Below, one piece after another: positions 1-10,624 of a stretch of 64,000 nucleotides of DNA. Within the stretch, counting starts at the first letter, position 1. Every line of letters starts with the position of its first letter. This DNA is from Polydactylus sextarius (taxonomy: Eukaryota; Chordata; Actinopteri; Polynemidae). Position numbers and translations under genes: made by a program. The notes beneath the pieces were generated by a model. It did no database searches. It was not told the DNA's origin and saw only the letters and a program-made list of their open reading frames with translations. The stretch covers positions 15,876,305 to 15,940,304 of the forward strand of contig CM028931.1 in the NCBI GenBank assembly GCA_016801845.1, given 5' to 3'.

Positions 1-43
1 TCACCTCACCGCTGCTAAACTAAACTAAACTAAACGCTCGTAC

Positions 44-911
44 CTCTGCGATCAAAAAGTCCACGTCTTTCTGGACGAAGACGTCCAGCTGTTTCTTGAA
101 GATGGCCTTGACGTCGTTCTCGCTCTTGCAGCTGAGGTAAGAAGGAGTCTGGGAGACGCCGCCGGCCACTAGGGCGTCGCCCTCGTTGGCCACCTCCCGG
201 GCCAGGTCACAGGCCGCTTCGTTGATCTGCTGCCCCTGCACATTCACATTCAGGAGAAGAAGAAAGAAGTGGGTTCAACTTTCATGTCAGGTTGAATCAC
301 ACTTTTGCTGCCAAACTGCTCCAACTCCTCCTCCTCCTGCTGCTGTTTTCATCTGTCAAGATGAAGGTTCAGAGCAGCTGCAGTCACTCAAGATTTAGAA
401 GAAAAAAAAAACTACTCACAGTGAAGCGCTGAGTGTGGCCTCTGTTCTCCAGTTTGTCATCGCTTGCATAGAAAGTGAACGTCTGCATGACATTTGCTCC
501 AGCTCTCAGAAACTCCCTGTGCAGCTGGCGCACTAATTAAGAAAAAAAGCATATAAATTGTCATTCATTTAATCAATAAAACATATGGATACATGCGCAA
601 ATTTGAACCGAAGCGATCTTTTTTCGGTTTTTTGGAAGTTTTGGAGAAGTTTTTTTTTTTTTTTTTACCAGCTTCAGGGTGCTCTGCAGCAGCTTCAGGT
701 GTCCACGGTCCCGCTTTGCAGTAACCTCTTTTCTCCAAAGCGAAGACGAATCCACCGTCTCCGATAACGATCTCTCCTGCGTCCAGACGCTCCAGAACAC
801 CCTGCGCGCAAAAACCCCCAAAAGTTTGGCGTGCGTCCTTATAGTTTGCACCAAAACACTTCAGTTTTCTCCTTCACAATCACTCACCTTCTTTGCTCCA
901 GCTGGTGCCAT
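44..911 (-). CDS. bhmt: Betaine-homocysteine S-methyltransferase, exons 1-4 (3' part lies off the window)
   Basis: Cytosolic zinc enzyme that moves a methyl group from betaine to homocysteine, giving dimethylglycine and methionine. Exons on the minus strand: 888-911 (MAPAGAKK), 669-801, 420-532 and 44-235, joined by GT-AG introns with matching phases (24+133+113+192 nt, 154 residues). The start is the ATG at 909-911, followed by the short first exon usual for the family. Visible signatures are IVIGDGGFVFALEKRGY (substrate-binding GDG loop), EFLRAGANVMQTFTFYAS, NEAACDLAREVANEGDAL and AGGVSQTPSYLSCKSE. These agree with fish BHMT from memory. The zinc-binding cysteines lie in later exons outside the window. 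The frame continues into a donor at 42-43, so the gene is cut by the window edge, not broken. Its product dimethylglycine is the substrate of the DMGDH encoded downstream on the other strand. Confidence 0.95.
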
Positions 912-1012
912 GATTATTGCAGCAGTGACCGGCCCCCCAACTTCTTCTTCTTCGACTAACAGCGTCTCTCTTGGAGTTCGGAAAAGGGCTTTGTGCACGC
1001 ATCCATGCTGCA

Positions 1013-1018
1013 TTTATA
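1013..1018 (-). promoter_or_regulatory. bhmt: TATA box of BHMT
   Basis: On the minus strand the sequence reads TATAAA about 100 bases upstream of the BHMT start codon. This would place transcription start near 985-990 and leave a 5' leader of about 75 nt. It is inferred from position and consensus only. Confidence 0.55.
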
Positions 1019-1344
1019 ATCCAAGATGGGCGCGGTGATCCTGATGTCACCCGAAGAACCGCCTGCCTCCTCCTCCTCCTTTCTCCTATCACAGTAAGGA
1101 AAGTACTTACTCTGCTCTACTCTGCTGCAGAACAATGAGCTGTTTTGTGTTTGTGTTCTATAATTCAGGGACATAATTGAGGGTTTAAATGCGTGAAAAC
1201 AAGATAATTATCGGTGGAAAAGTTCAGATAATTTGAAGCATAAATAAATAAATATAAGGATCTATTATCTCTGTTCAGTTTGACCAGTTTGGTTTGACTT
1301 TAAAATATAGCTCTGCTTTTTATTACTTCACTTCCCTGTGATGT

Positions 1345-2047
1345 TTAAAGTTACATGAACCCAGAGACATTTCACCGTGACGAGTCCAACTCCCCCTCAA
1401 GAGATATTTTCCATTTATTTGAAGTAATATCAGGTTTAACCATCTTTTGTTTTCACAACCAAATAGTAAACAATGAAAGTAAATGGGGCAGCCAGCCAAA
1501 CGTATCTAAATTGTCATTTTTTAACCACTAATAAAGCTCAAAATATCACTTCACTTCAGCAGTAGCATGAATAGGGTCCCTACACATAAACTGAAGTACT
1601 GATAACTTAGTAAGTGAACTGAGAGTTTATTAAAAACACTGTTTTACAAGACTTACCCAACGTCTTGTTTTATAACAACTGGTGATGAAGGATGTTCCAC
1701 ATCAGCAGATTCAACATTTTCCCGAACAACAGTCCGATGTGTCTGTGAAGATCGAATAAAATGATGAATCTGGAGCAACTGTTGTTTTCACAACCAAATA
1801 GTTAACAATGAATGTAAATGGGGCAGCCAGCCAAACGTATCTAAATTGTCATTTTTTAACCACTAATAAAGCTCAAAATATTACTCCCTGCCCTACACAT
1901 AAAATACTTTTCATAACAACTGGTGATGAAGGTTGTTACAGATCAGCAGATTCATCATTTTCTTCTCTCTTCACGTACACATTGTTCTGTTGCTCAGGAA
2001 AATGATGAATCTGATCTGGAACATCCTTCATCACCAGTTTATGTTAA
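1345..2047. mobile_element. TTAA-ended inverted-repeat element, copy A1
   Basis: The left end begins TTAAAGTTACATGAACCCAG and runs into the family's common core: CCCCCTCAAGAGATATTTT, then ACAACCAAATAGT, then GGGGCAGCCAGCCAAACGT. A second, partial copy of the core starts near 1785, and the end carries the family's internal palindrome (GATGAATCTG..GGAACATCCTTCATCACC). No transposase frame is present, so this is a non-autonomous element. Other copies are at 28.3, 31.2, 37.5, 43.3, 53.3, 58.4, 60.8 and 62.4 kb. Confidence 0.7.
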
Positions 2048-2076
2048 AATGGTAAAATCTATTAGTGAGTCTCAGT

Positions 2077-2345
2077 CTCTGTCGTGATTGTTAATGACTT
2101 GTGTTTCCATGATGTGGAGTCTCAACAACTGGTCTGAGACCTGTAGTGTTCACACTACAAGACTTGTCAGTGATTGACTCCCGATCACACCGTGACGTCA
2201 CCAAACTCTACGTCTGGTCACGTGAACTAGACAGGATGTAGCCGCTGCTTCTCACCGTGATTTACAGACGTTTATTGTTGACGAGCACCGGTGAAGACGC
2301 TGCCTCCGACACAGACTAAACCGCTAAACCAGCGTGTGAACATCG
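2077..2345. mobile_element. Truncated copy (C1) of the 0.8-kb element found at 26.9, 39.9 and 45.0 kb
   Basis: The sequence from GTCTCTGTCGTGATTGTTAA through the CTGAGACCTGTAGTGTTCAC palindrome to TTTACAGACGTTTATTGTTG matches 26904-27115 nearly base for base. It then diverges after about 2290, with a remnant of the inner part (AAACCGCTAAACCAGCGTGT). No coding capacity. Confidence 0.7.
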
Positions 2346-2609
2346 CAGTCAGATCTAAAAGTGTTAGTTCATGATGATGAATGTGTTTTAAAGCCCAGAG
2401 GCGACGACAAACAGGCTGGATCAGTGGATGTGACAAGTTTTAGACGCCTTAAAATACCTGTGATCTCACTGAATATTCTGAAAAAACGTTTTTATTTTAG
2501 TCGCTTTGAGGCAGGAAAAGTCTTCTTTTATGTTCAAAACATCAAAAGACATAAAGAATCTTAAAATAGGAAAAGAGACATAAATCTGAGCTGTAACTTG
2601 GCGTCATTC

Positions 2610-2800
2610 CCAACCCACTCAATCAATCGACCATCTTCGTCTTCTGAACGCGATATCTCGGAAACGCCTTGAAGAATTTTCTTAAAATTTGGCAAAATCC
2701 TTCACGTGGACTCAAACATGAACTTGGTACATTTTGGTAGTTAAAGGTCAAAGGTCAAGGTCACAGTGACCCTTTAAAGTCCAAACACTCAAAACAAAAC
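2610..2800. repeat. Teleost interspersed repeat carrying nuclear-receptor half-sites
   Basis: GCGATATCTCGGAAACGCCT followed by an AAATTTGGC..ATCCTTCACGTGGACTC stretch and AGGTCAAAGGTCAAGGTCAC is a sequence type I recognise as widespread in teleost genomes. I cannot name the family. It lies in otherwise empty sequence between the C1 element and the TRIM cluster; I see no gene in 2345-3515. Confidence 0.5.
2745..2772 (+). promoter_or_regulatory. Composite nuclear-receptor site (DR1 + DR0 + IR3)
   Basis: Three AGGTCA half-sites lie at 2745-2750, 2752-2757 and 2758-2763. The third pairs with TGACCC at 2767-2772. Spacings of 1, 0 and 3 give a perfect DR1, a TCAAGGTCA monomer site and an oestrogen-response-type inverted repeat. 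Function is not shown by sequence alone. Confidence 0.4.
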
Positions 2801-3259
2801 ATTGGATCCGTTTGGGTTCGTAGTTTTTGGTGCTTTTGAAGGTTTTTGAAACTTTAGATAAAGATCATCGTGGTGTGAAATCATTATATTAAATCATATC
2901 AAATGAGTCAAATAGAGACAACAGAGACCTCTGCTTTCCCTCGGTCCAGATCACCATGGTGATAACACCATCTATAATCCAGCCGAGATTAATACAACAG
3001 ACCGAGTCCAGGCAACCAGCTGGTATGTTAGAGTCGGGGTCAGGGGGGTCGGGGAAGAGAATGAACTGTTTTTATTCTTGTCTGGTTCCTTTTACTGGTG
3101 TCGGTGGCCCTAGAGACACAACACTACGAACGAAGAAAACACGCGAGAAAACATCTTAATCCACTTGAAAATGAAACTAAAAGAAGCGTCTCAGTTGGAC
3201 AGAACTCGTCGAAAGTTACTTAGAAAAGTAGAAAGTGGTAAAGGAAAATGGGTAAATAA

Positions 3260-3400
3260 CATTAGTTTTGCGGCTGGTAGATTACGTTAGACTTTATTAG
3301 ACGTCATTCAGAGATAGAACAAAAACAAGCACAAAGATACTCAACCAATCATACACGATTATTAAAACTAAACCAAAAATGCACACAATTTAAAAAACAT
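3260..3400. repeat. Short repeat shared with 13865-14000
   Basis: TTAGACTTTATTAGACGTCA and the following ACAAAGATACTCAACCAATCATAC stretch recur with few changes at 13895-13990. Each copy lies near a TRIM fragment, so this may be an old 3' flank of the TRIM unit or an independent short element. The minus strand contains AATAAAGT. Confidence 0.4.
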
Positions 3401-3515
3401 CATTAAAGATATGATATGTTTCATAAAATACACTATATTTGAAGAGAATAGAATAGGATATTTCTACATTTAATAAATATAAATGCAATCAGAAAAGTAA
3501 AAATTACTATTTTTT

Positions 3516-3820
3516 TTAATTATAGGAATCAAAACCTCGTTTGGATCCTTGAACCTGGGGCTGGAACTGCACCGACACCTGATCCACTGTCACATTGACC
3601 TTCACTGGGACTGAATCTCTATTGCAAATATATGGAAACATCTTGTCAGTGAAAGTGTGTGTGAAGGTGTGTATGTGTGTGTTAGTATCAACATCAGAGA
3701 ACGACAACTTTCCTCTGTTCCAGTCCAGATTCACTCTGATCCTCTGGATCTTCTTCTTCACTGTGATCACCACTGGTTTGTGGTGTTGATGGTGACCAAA
3801 CTTTGTGTTTGTGTTGAAAG
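3516..3820 (-). pseudogene. SPRY-only TRIM remnant (copy T1)
   Basis: The minus-strand frame encodes VKKKIQRIRVNLDWNRGKLS..DTNTHIHTFTHTFTDKMFPYI, the C-terminal half of the SPRY domain seen in the intact TRIM at 18917-20866. RING, B-box, coiled coil and PRY are absent. Upstream it joins straight to the TRIM first intron: acceptor TTTTCAG ends at 3821, the intron spans 3821-3938, and the leader-exon donor is CTGAAG/GTGAGT. No ATG precedes the SPRY part in frame, so it is most likely a decayed copy that lost its middle by deletion. It is duplicated at 6981-7490. Confidence 0.75.
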
Positions 3821-6800
3821 CTGAAAACACAGCAGACAGAAAGTCCAGTCAGTCGTAGCTCCCCTCCCCCGTCTACTGACCTTACTGAGGTTTACTTTCG
3901 CTTTGTCCTGGTCCTGATCTGGTCTTTGTCAGACTCACCTTCAGTGTGTGGAGTGTCTTCAGGTTGAAGCAGCAGTGTTGTAGTTTTCTACTTTCACTCA
4001 GAGGAAGTTGTTAATTTGATGTGAAGGTGAATGTTACATGTCCAGGCCGGGTCAGCGTTTTTTCTCCTTCTCTCTCTTTTTTTCTTTCTCTTCCTCTCCT
4101 TTACCTATTGACTCCATAGGATAATTGGGGTGTTTGGCCAATCAGCAGCCAAGAGGTCAGACTCTCTCGCTCTCTCTCAGACCCTGTGTTTATTCTGGTG
4201 CAGCTCTATCTAAGGGTGAGCTAAGACTTTGGATACATTTATTCACACATCTAGAAATTGTTTGTTTAGTTTACTAGTTACTGGGCTGTGCATGTTTTGG
4301 TTCCACCTTGTGTCAGACTAGGGTAGTGAGGCATTTTTTTGTTGTTGTTGTTGTTAGATTTCATTGTGAGTGACAGACCTGGCAGACGGACCTGCTTTCG
4401 GTTTACTAATTTCATTTGTTTGGCACAGCCCCTTTTTTTTCCCTTGAAGATCTGACTTACGGTGATCGAATGTTAAATATATTTAACGTTCAGTCTGAAC
4501 AATCTGACTCATCTGTTCTTCTTCCTATAGTCTCGTCCAGAGAGCAGCCTGTAGAGCACAAAGTGCAAGTACAGCACCTCACTAAAGTAAATACATCCCT
4601 CATGTTTCAGCAGCCATGTTATTATAACTTCTCATGAAACGAAACTTATGACATTCCTTACCTCCTTATTTTGTCACTCTGGGAATTTTCAAACTTTCCC
4701 TCTTCTATTTGAGGAATGTTTAACCATTTCACAACACTATATTTCTATCTCGATCTTGTTACACACACACATTCAAACACACAGTTTTAACATATACACA
4801 TTTCTCTGATTTCTATACTTTCATTAAACTATTCTTTAAACTACTAACTAATCATTGTGTTGCCAACTTTATATCATCACAATTATCTTCTATCTATTTC
4901 TTATGATCTTATCTGTGACGCCGCTGGTCTCAACCTTGACAACGCTAAATAGATTACGTTGTTATTTTCCCAGTTAAAGGGGGAAAATCCTCATTGCCTC
5001 CGGTTAGTAGATCAGCTTCAACATGTTTTAGCATGTGCAATCAAGTTTGCATTCGTTTTTGCACACGCAGACCTTTAATTCATCAGGGTCTCAGAGTTTC
5101 TTTATCACATCATAAAACTTGGAGCATTTTTTTTAATGTGACAGTTCAAGTGAGGTTACATTTCAAAATCTTTAAAAAGTCTTGAAGAACGTGAAATAAA
5201 CACAACACAACGACTTTATTTCCATTTGTTTTTTTAATATGAACACAAAATTATAATATGTCGTCTGATAATCGACATAGAAAAGTTTTTTTTCAAATGA
5301 TTTTTCCTGAACAAGAAAAACAAAAAAAACCAAAAATACTTCAATCTTAACAAACAAGATGATGAAAAAGATGAAACAAATCATTTTCACTTCTTCTTTA
5401 TCGTCTTGTACGATGGTGATGAAACTTTGATCAGAATGAATCTAATACATGAAAGAAAAGAAAAGACTGAACAGTTGATCAAGACCATGTTTTCTTTTGC
5501 CTGTGGAGATCTCTGATCTCTCCTGTAAGAAGAACACAGGTTCTTTTACAACAGGATACACATGTTACATCTTTTCTTACAGAGTGGACACTCTGTTGTT
5601 GTTCTTTGCTCTCTCCGCTCCCTCACCAGACAGTCTTTACAGAATCTGTGTCTACATGACAGAACAACAGGATCTGTAGCGACCTCTCCACAGACGAAAC
5701 AGGGGAAATTGTTGTCTGGTCTGGAAGCCATTTAGTCTCCGAGTGAAGCTGAAAACACACCAGACAGAAAGTACAATTAGTCGTAGCTCCCCTCCCCTAT
5801 CGGCTGACTTCACTGCGGTTTACTTTGTCGCTGAGTTGTGGTCTTTGTTAGACTCACCTTCGGTGTGTGGAGTGTCTTTAGGTTGAAGCAGCAGTGTTGT
5901 AGTTTTCTACTTTTCTCTCCTGTAGCTGGACTCACTCAGAGAAAGTTGTTTGATGTGAAGATGATTCTGATCGTCTGTGTTTCAGTCCGTGTGTCTCTGC
6001 AGCTGCGCCCAGCAGGAAAATGTTTCCCGGTTTCTGTCAGATGAGTCAGGTGAGTCATGTGTGGGGGGCGGAGCTTGAAGCTCTGACAACTGTGTTTCGG
6101 TTTAACTGTGTGTTCAGGTTGAACATAGTGGAGCAGAGTCACTGTTTTTAAAACTAATAGTTGTTGTTGATTTTATATTTAACATTGTCTTTTCAATCTG
6201 ACATTTTCTACTTTAAATGTGATTTTGTTTGTTTGGAGCAGCCTCAGTCTCCTCCAGTCTTTTATTTATTATTGTTACAGGTTTTTTTTTTTTTTTGTTT
6301 TTTTTGGTTCATCTTTGATTTAGTGTGAATTTTTCTATGTTTCCCAGATTTCTTCTTTCTCTGTCCAGGTGAGTCCATACAACCTCTGTTGAAGCAACAT
6401 CATCATTTCCAGCACAAAATGGCTCCTACAGGTAAAATCCAGTACGAAGTGTAACTCAGTGTCACTAAGAACATCTTGAACTCACTCTGTCAGTGTTATT
6501 TGTGTCTGTGCACACAAGACTGAGACTCATACACACTTTCGAATACGTCAAGAAATGCTGTTTATTCCCAAATTAATAATGTCACCAATAGTCATTGTTC
6601 TTTTAATCAAAATACAATGTACAGAAGATTCAATATGCAAATAATTCGTTCATTGAGTGAGAGAAAGAAATGTTAAGAAGGAAAACTGCAACTGAGTCCT
6701 AACGATGATGATGATGATGGTGTCAGAAGACCACCTCCACCTCTAACTTTCTCAGGTGATCTACCTGTTGAACCTTATCTATTAAAAAGTCCACCAGGTC

Positions 6801-6930
6801 CAGGAGCTTCTGAATGGCTCAGGCCATGAACATTTTCATAAAAAACTTTTTGATAATAGACATGATAAGGTTTAATCCAGTTGCCCCTTTCTGGGCCCAC
6901 TCACCCTGAGGTACAAGGCAGTGCAGTACC
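3570..6930. repeat. Tandem segmental duplication, unit 1 (of 2)
   Basis: This stretch matches 7225-10600 almost base for base at an offset of about 3.66-3.68 kb. It contains the SPRY remnant with its leader exon, about 1.5 kb of non-coding sequence, the RING-only frame with its leader exon, and a tail around 6380-6900. Small indels and rare substitutions separate the units, so the duplication looks recent. Within the unit, 4040-5160 has no credible gene; the short open frames there are identical in both units but match nothing I know. Confidence 0.9.
5546..5731 (-). CDS. RING-only TRIM-derived open frame, 61 aa (copy T2)
   Basis: A complete C3HC4 RING: Cys11, Cys14, then LSCRHRFCKDC and CPLCKK. 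The frame ends 11 residues after the last zinc ligand, where the TRIM RING-to-B-box linker would be. Homology to that linker continues past the stop (AAAGAACCTGTGT, GAGATCAGAGATCT) and then is lost, so the stop and a deletion removed B-box, coiled coil and SPRY. A leader exon and a 109-bp GT-AG intron (5749-5857) precede it exactly as in the full-length gene. A minus-strand AATAAA lies at 5215-5220, about 330 bases beyond the stop. RING proteins act as E3 ubiquitin ligases. Whether this one is made, or is a relic, cannot be told from sequence. Confidence 0.6.
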   Translation of the reverse strand: MASRPDNNFPCFVCGEVATDPVVLSCRHRFCKDCLVRERREQRTTTECPLCKKRCNMCILL

Positions 6931-6980
6931 CACTCCCAGCCAGGCCATTAGTAAATGTACCGCCTATGTATAATTTTATA

Positions 6981-7490
6981 TTAGGGCTGGAGCTGGGGCT
7001 GTGGCTGCGTCCTGGATGCTAACACCCCCTCAGCGCATTCAAGTTTGGTGCTTGGCTGACGACAAATGTTGGGGCCTGTATAGCCATTGGACAGTTGTTG
7101 TGGCTCAGTTGTGGTGTACTGGGCCATGATGATATCAGCTGGGGCTGGACATACGAGGCCCATCCCTGGTGTGGGATTAGGGGAAGAAAGGGTGCAAGTT
7201 GGGAGGCTAGTGTTCAACGGTACCCACACCTGCTCCACTGTCACATTCAGCTTCACTGGTAACAACTTCACTGGGACTGAATTACAATCTCTATTGCGAA
7301 TGTATAGAAAACATCTTGTCAGTGAAAGTGTGTGTGAAGGTGTGTATGTGTGTGTTAGTATCAACATCAGAGAACGACAACTTTCCTCTGTTCCAGTCCA
7401 GAGTCACTCTGATCCTCTGGATCTTCTTCTTCACTGTGATCACTCCACTGGTTTGTGGTGTTGATGGTGACCGAACTTTGTGTTTGTGTT
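6981..7490 (-). pseudogene. SPRY-only TRIM remnant, frameshifted (copy T3)
   Basis: Counterpart of the 3516-3820 remnant. The SPRY half (DWNRGKLSFSDVDTNTHIHT) is readable, but an extra T near ACAAGATGTTTTC shifts the frame before the FPYI motif, and the intron acceptor has mutated (TTTTCAA instead of TTTTCAG). Downstream it keeps a 3' extension rich in proline and threonine that resembles the tail of the copy at 10625-12500. The upstream leader-exon donor is at 7613/7614. Clearly broken. Confidence 0.75.
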
Positions 7491-10400
7491 GAAAGTTGAA
7501 AACACAGCAGACAGAAAGTCCAGTCAGTCGTAGCTCCCCTCCCCCGTCTACTGACCTTACTGAGGTTTACTTTCGCTTTGTCCTGGTCCTGATCTGGTCT
7601 TTGTCAGACTCACCTTCAGTGTGTGGAGTGTCTTCAGGTTGAAGCAGCAGTGTTGTAGTTTTCTACTTTCACTCAGAGGAAGTTGTTAATTTGATGTGAA
7701 GGTGAATGTTACATGTCCAGGCCGGGTCAGCGTTTTTTCTCCTTCTCTCTATCTTTTTTTTTCTTTCTCTTCCTCTCCTTTACCTATTGACTCCATAGGA
7801 TAATTGGGGTGTTTGGCCAATCAGCAGCCAAGAGGTCAGACTCTCTCGCTCTCTCTCAGACCCTGTGTTTATTCTGGTGCAGCTCTATCTAAGGGTGAGC
7901 TAAGACTTTGGATATATTTATTCACACATCTAGAAATTGTTTGTTTAGTTTACTAGTTACTGGGCTGTGCATGTTTTGGTTCAACCTTGTGTCAGACTAG
8001 GGTAGTGAGGCATTTTTTTGTTGTTGTTGTTGTTAGATTTCATTGTGAGTGACAGACCTGGCAGACGGACCTGCTTTCGGTTTACTAATTTCATTTGTTT
8101 GGCACAGCCCCTTTTTTTTCCCTTGAAGATCTGACTTACGGTGATCGAATGTTAAATATATTTAACGTTCAGTCTGAACAATCTGACTCATCTGTTCTTC
8201 TTCCTATAGTCTCGTCCAGAGAGCAGCCTGTAGAGCACAAAGTGCAAGTACAGCACCTCACTAAAGTAAATACATCCCTCATGTTTCAGCAGCCATGTTA
8301 TTATAACTTCTCATGAAACGAAACTTATGACATTCCTTACCTCCTTATTTTGTCACTCTGGGAATTTTCAAACTTTCCCTCTTCTATTTGAGGAATGTTT
8401 AACCATTTCACAACACTATATTTCTATCTCGATCTTGTTACACACACACATTCAAACACACAGTTTTAACACATACACATTTCTCTGATTTCTATACTTT
8501 CATTAAACTATTCTTTAAACTACTAACTAATCATTGTGTTGCCAACTTTATGTCATCACAATTATCTATTTCTTATGATCTTATCTGTGACGCCGCTGGT
8601 CTCAACCTTGACAACGCTAAATAGATTACGTTGTTATTTTCCCAGTTAAAGGGGGAAAATCCTCATTGCCTCCGGTTAGTAGATCAGCTTCAACATGTTT
8701 TAGCATGTGCAATCAAGTTTGCATTCGTTTTTGCACACGCAGACCTTTAATTCATCAGGGTCTCAGAGTTTCTTTATCACATCATAAAACTTGGAGCATT
8801 TTTTTTAATGTGACAGTTCAAGTGAGGTTACATTTCAAAATCTTTATAAAGTCTTGAAGAACGTGAAATAAACACAACGACTTTATTTCCATTTGTTTTT
8901 TTAATATGAACACAAAATTATAATATGTCGTCTGATAATCGACATAGAAAAGTTTTTTTTCAAATGATTTTTCCTGAACAAGAAAAACAAAAAAAACAAA
9001 AATACTTCAATCTTAACAAACAAGATGATGAAAAAGATGAAACAAATCATTTTCACTTCTTCTTTATCGTCTTGTACGATGGTGATAAAACTTTGATCAG
9101 AATGAATCTAATACATGAAAGAAAAGAAAAGACTGAACAGTTGATCAAGACCATGTTTTCTTTTGCCAGTGGAGATCTCTGATCTCTCCTGTAAGAAGAA
9201 CACAGGTTCTTTTACAACAGGATACACATGTTACATCTTTTCTTACAGAGTGGACACTCTGTTGTTGTTCTTTGCTCTCTCCGCTCCCTCACCAGACAGT
9301 CTTTACAGAATCTGTGTCTACATGACAGAACAACAGGATCTGTAGCGACCTCTTCACAGACGAAACAGGGGAAATTGTTGTCTGGTCTGGAAGCCATTTA
9401 GTCTCCGAGTGAAGCTGAAAACACAGCAGACAGAAAGTACAATTAGTCGTAGCTCCCCTCCCCTATCGGCTGACTTCACTGCGGTTTACTTTGTCGCTGA
9501 GTTGTGGTCTTTGTTAGACTCACCTTCGGTGTGTGGAGCGTCTTTAGGTTGAAGCAGCAGTGTTGTAGTTTTCTACTTTTCTCTCCTGTAGCTGGACTCA
9601 CTCAGAGGAAGTTGTTTGATGTGAAGATGATTCTGATCGTCTGTGTTTCAGTCCGTGTGTCTCTGCAGCTGCGCCCAGCAGGAAAATGTTTCCCGGTTTC
9701 TGTCTGATGAGTCAGGTGAGTCATGTGTGGGGGGCGGAGCTTGAAGCTCTGACAACTGTGTTTCGGTTTAACTGTGTGTTCAGGTTGAACATAGTGGAGC
9801 AGAGTCACTGTTTTTAAAACTAATAGTTGTTGTTGATTTTATATTTAACATTCAGTCTTTTCAATCTGACATTTTTCTACTTTAAATGTGATTTTGTTTG
9901 TTTGGAGCAGCCTCAGTCTCCTCCAGTCTTTTATTTATTATTGTTACAGGTTTTTTTTTTTGGTTTTTTTTGGTTCATCTTTGATTTAGTGTGAATTTTT
10001 CTATGTTTCCCAGATTTCTTCTTTCTCTGTCCAGGTGAGTCCATACAACCTCTGTTGAAGCAACATCATCATTTCCAGCACAAAATGGCTCCTACAGGTA
10101 AAATCCAGTACGAAGTGTAACTCAGTGTCACTAAGAACATCTTGAACTCACTCTGTCAGTGTTATTTGTGTCCGTGCACACAAGACTGAGACTCATACAC
10201 ACTTACGAATACGTCAAGAAATGCTGTTTATTCCCAAATTAATAATGTCACCAATAGTCATTGTTCTTTTAATCAAAATACAATGTGCAGAAGATTCAAT
10301 ATGCAAAGAATTCGTTCATTGAGTGAGAGAAAGAAATGTTAAGAAGGAAAACTGCAACTGAGTCCTAACGATGATGATGATGGTGTCAGAAGACCACCTC

Positions 10401-10600
10401 CACCTCTAACTTTCTCAGGTGATCTACCTGTTGAATTTTATCTATTTTAATAGTCCATCAGGTCCAGGAGCTGCTGAATGGCTCAGGCCATGAACATTTT
10501 CATGAAAACTTAAAGAGTTTTTTCTTCTGATAACATACATGATGAGGTTTAATCCAGTTTCCTTCTCCTGGGCTCACTCCCTCTAGAGTAAGGGGCAGTG
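7225..10600. repeat. Tandem segmental duplication, unit 2
   Basis: Second copy of the unit described at 3570-6930, with the same order of parts. The RING frames differ by one residue (Gly15 versus Glu15). The longest non-coding parts (8095-8320, 8660-8860) are essentially identical to unit 1. Beyond about 10600 the match passes into the 3' end of the full-length TRIM at 10625-12500. Confidence 0.9.
9212..9397 (-). CDS. RING-only TRIM-derived open frame, 61 aa (copy T4)
   Basis: Near-identical to the 5546-5731 copy, with Glu instead of Gly at residue 15 inside the zinc loop. All eight zinc ligands are kept. The 109-bp first intron (9415-9523) and the minus-strand AATAAA (8882-8887) are also kept. 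The open frame, splice sites and poly(A) signal have survived in both units. Because the duplication looks young, this is weak evidence of selection. Confidence 0.6.
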   Translation of the reverse strand: MASRPDNNFPCFVCEEVATDPVVLSCRHRFCKDCLVRERREQRTTTECPLCKKRCNMCILL

Positions 10601-10624
10601 CTGACTGTGGCTTTCCAGTCATAC

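Noticed and set aside
7087..7464. 125-codon plus-strand frame
   Set aside because: Antisense of the SPRY remnant on the minus strand.
8095..8316. 73-codon plus-strand frame conserved identically at 4416-4637
   Set aside because: Identity follows from the recent segmental duplication; the frame starts at a non-ATG codon and matches no family I know.
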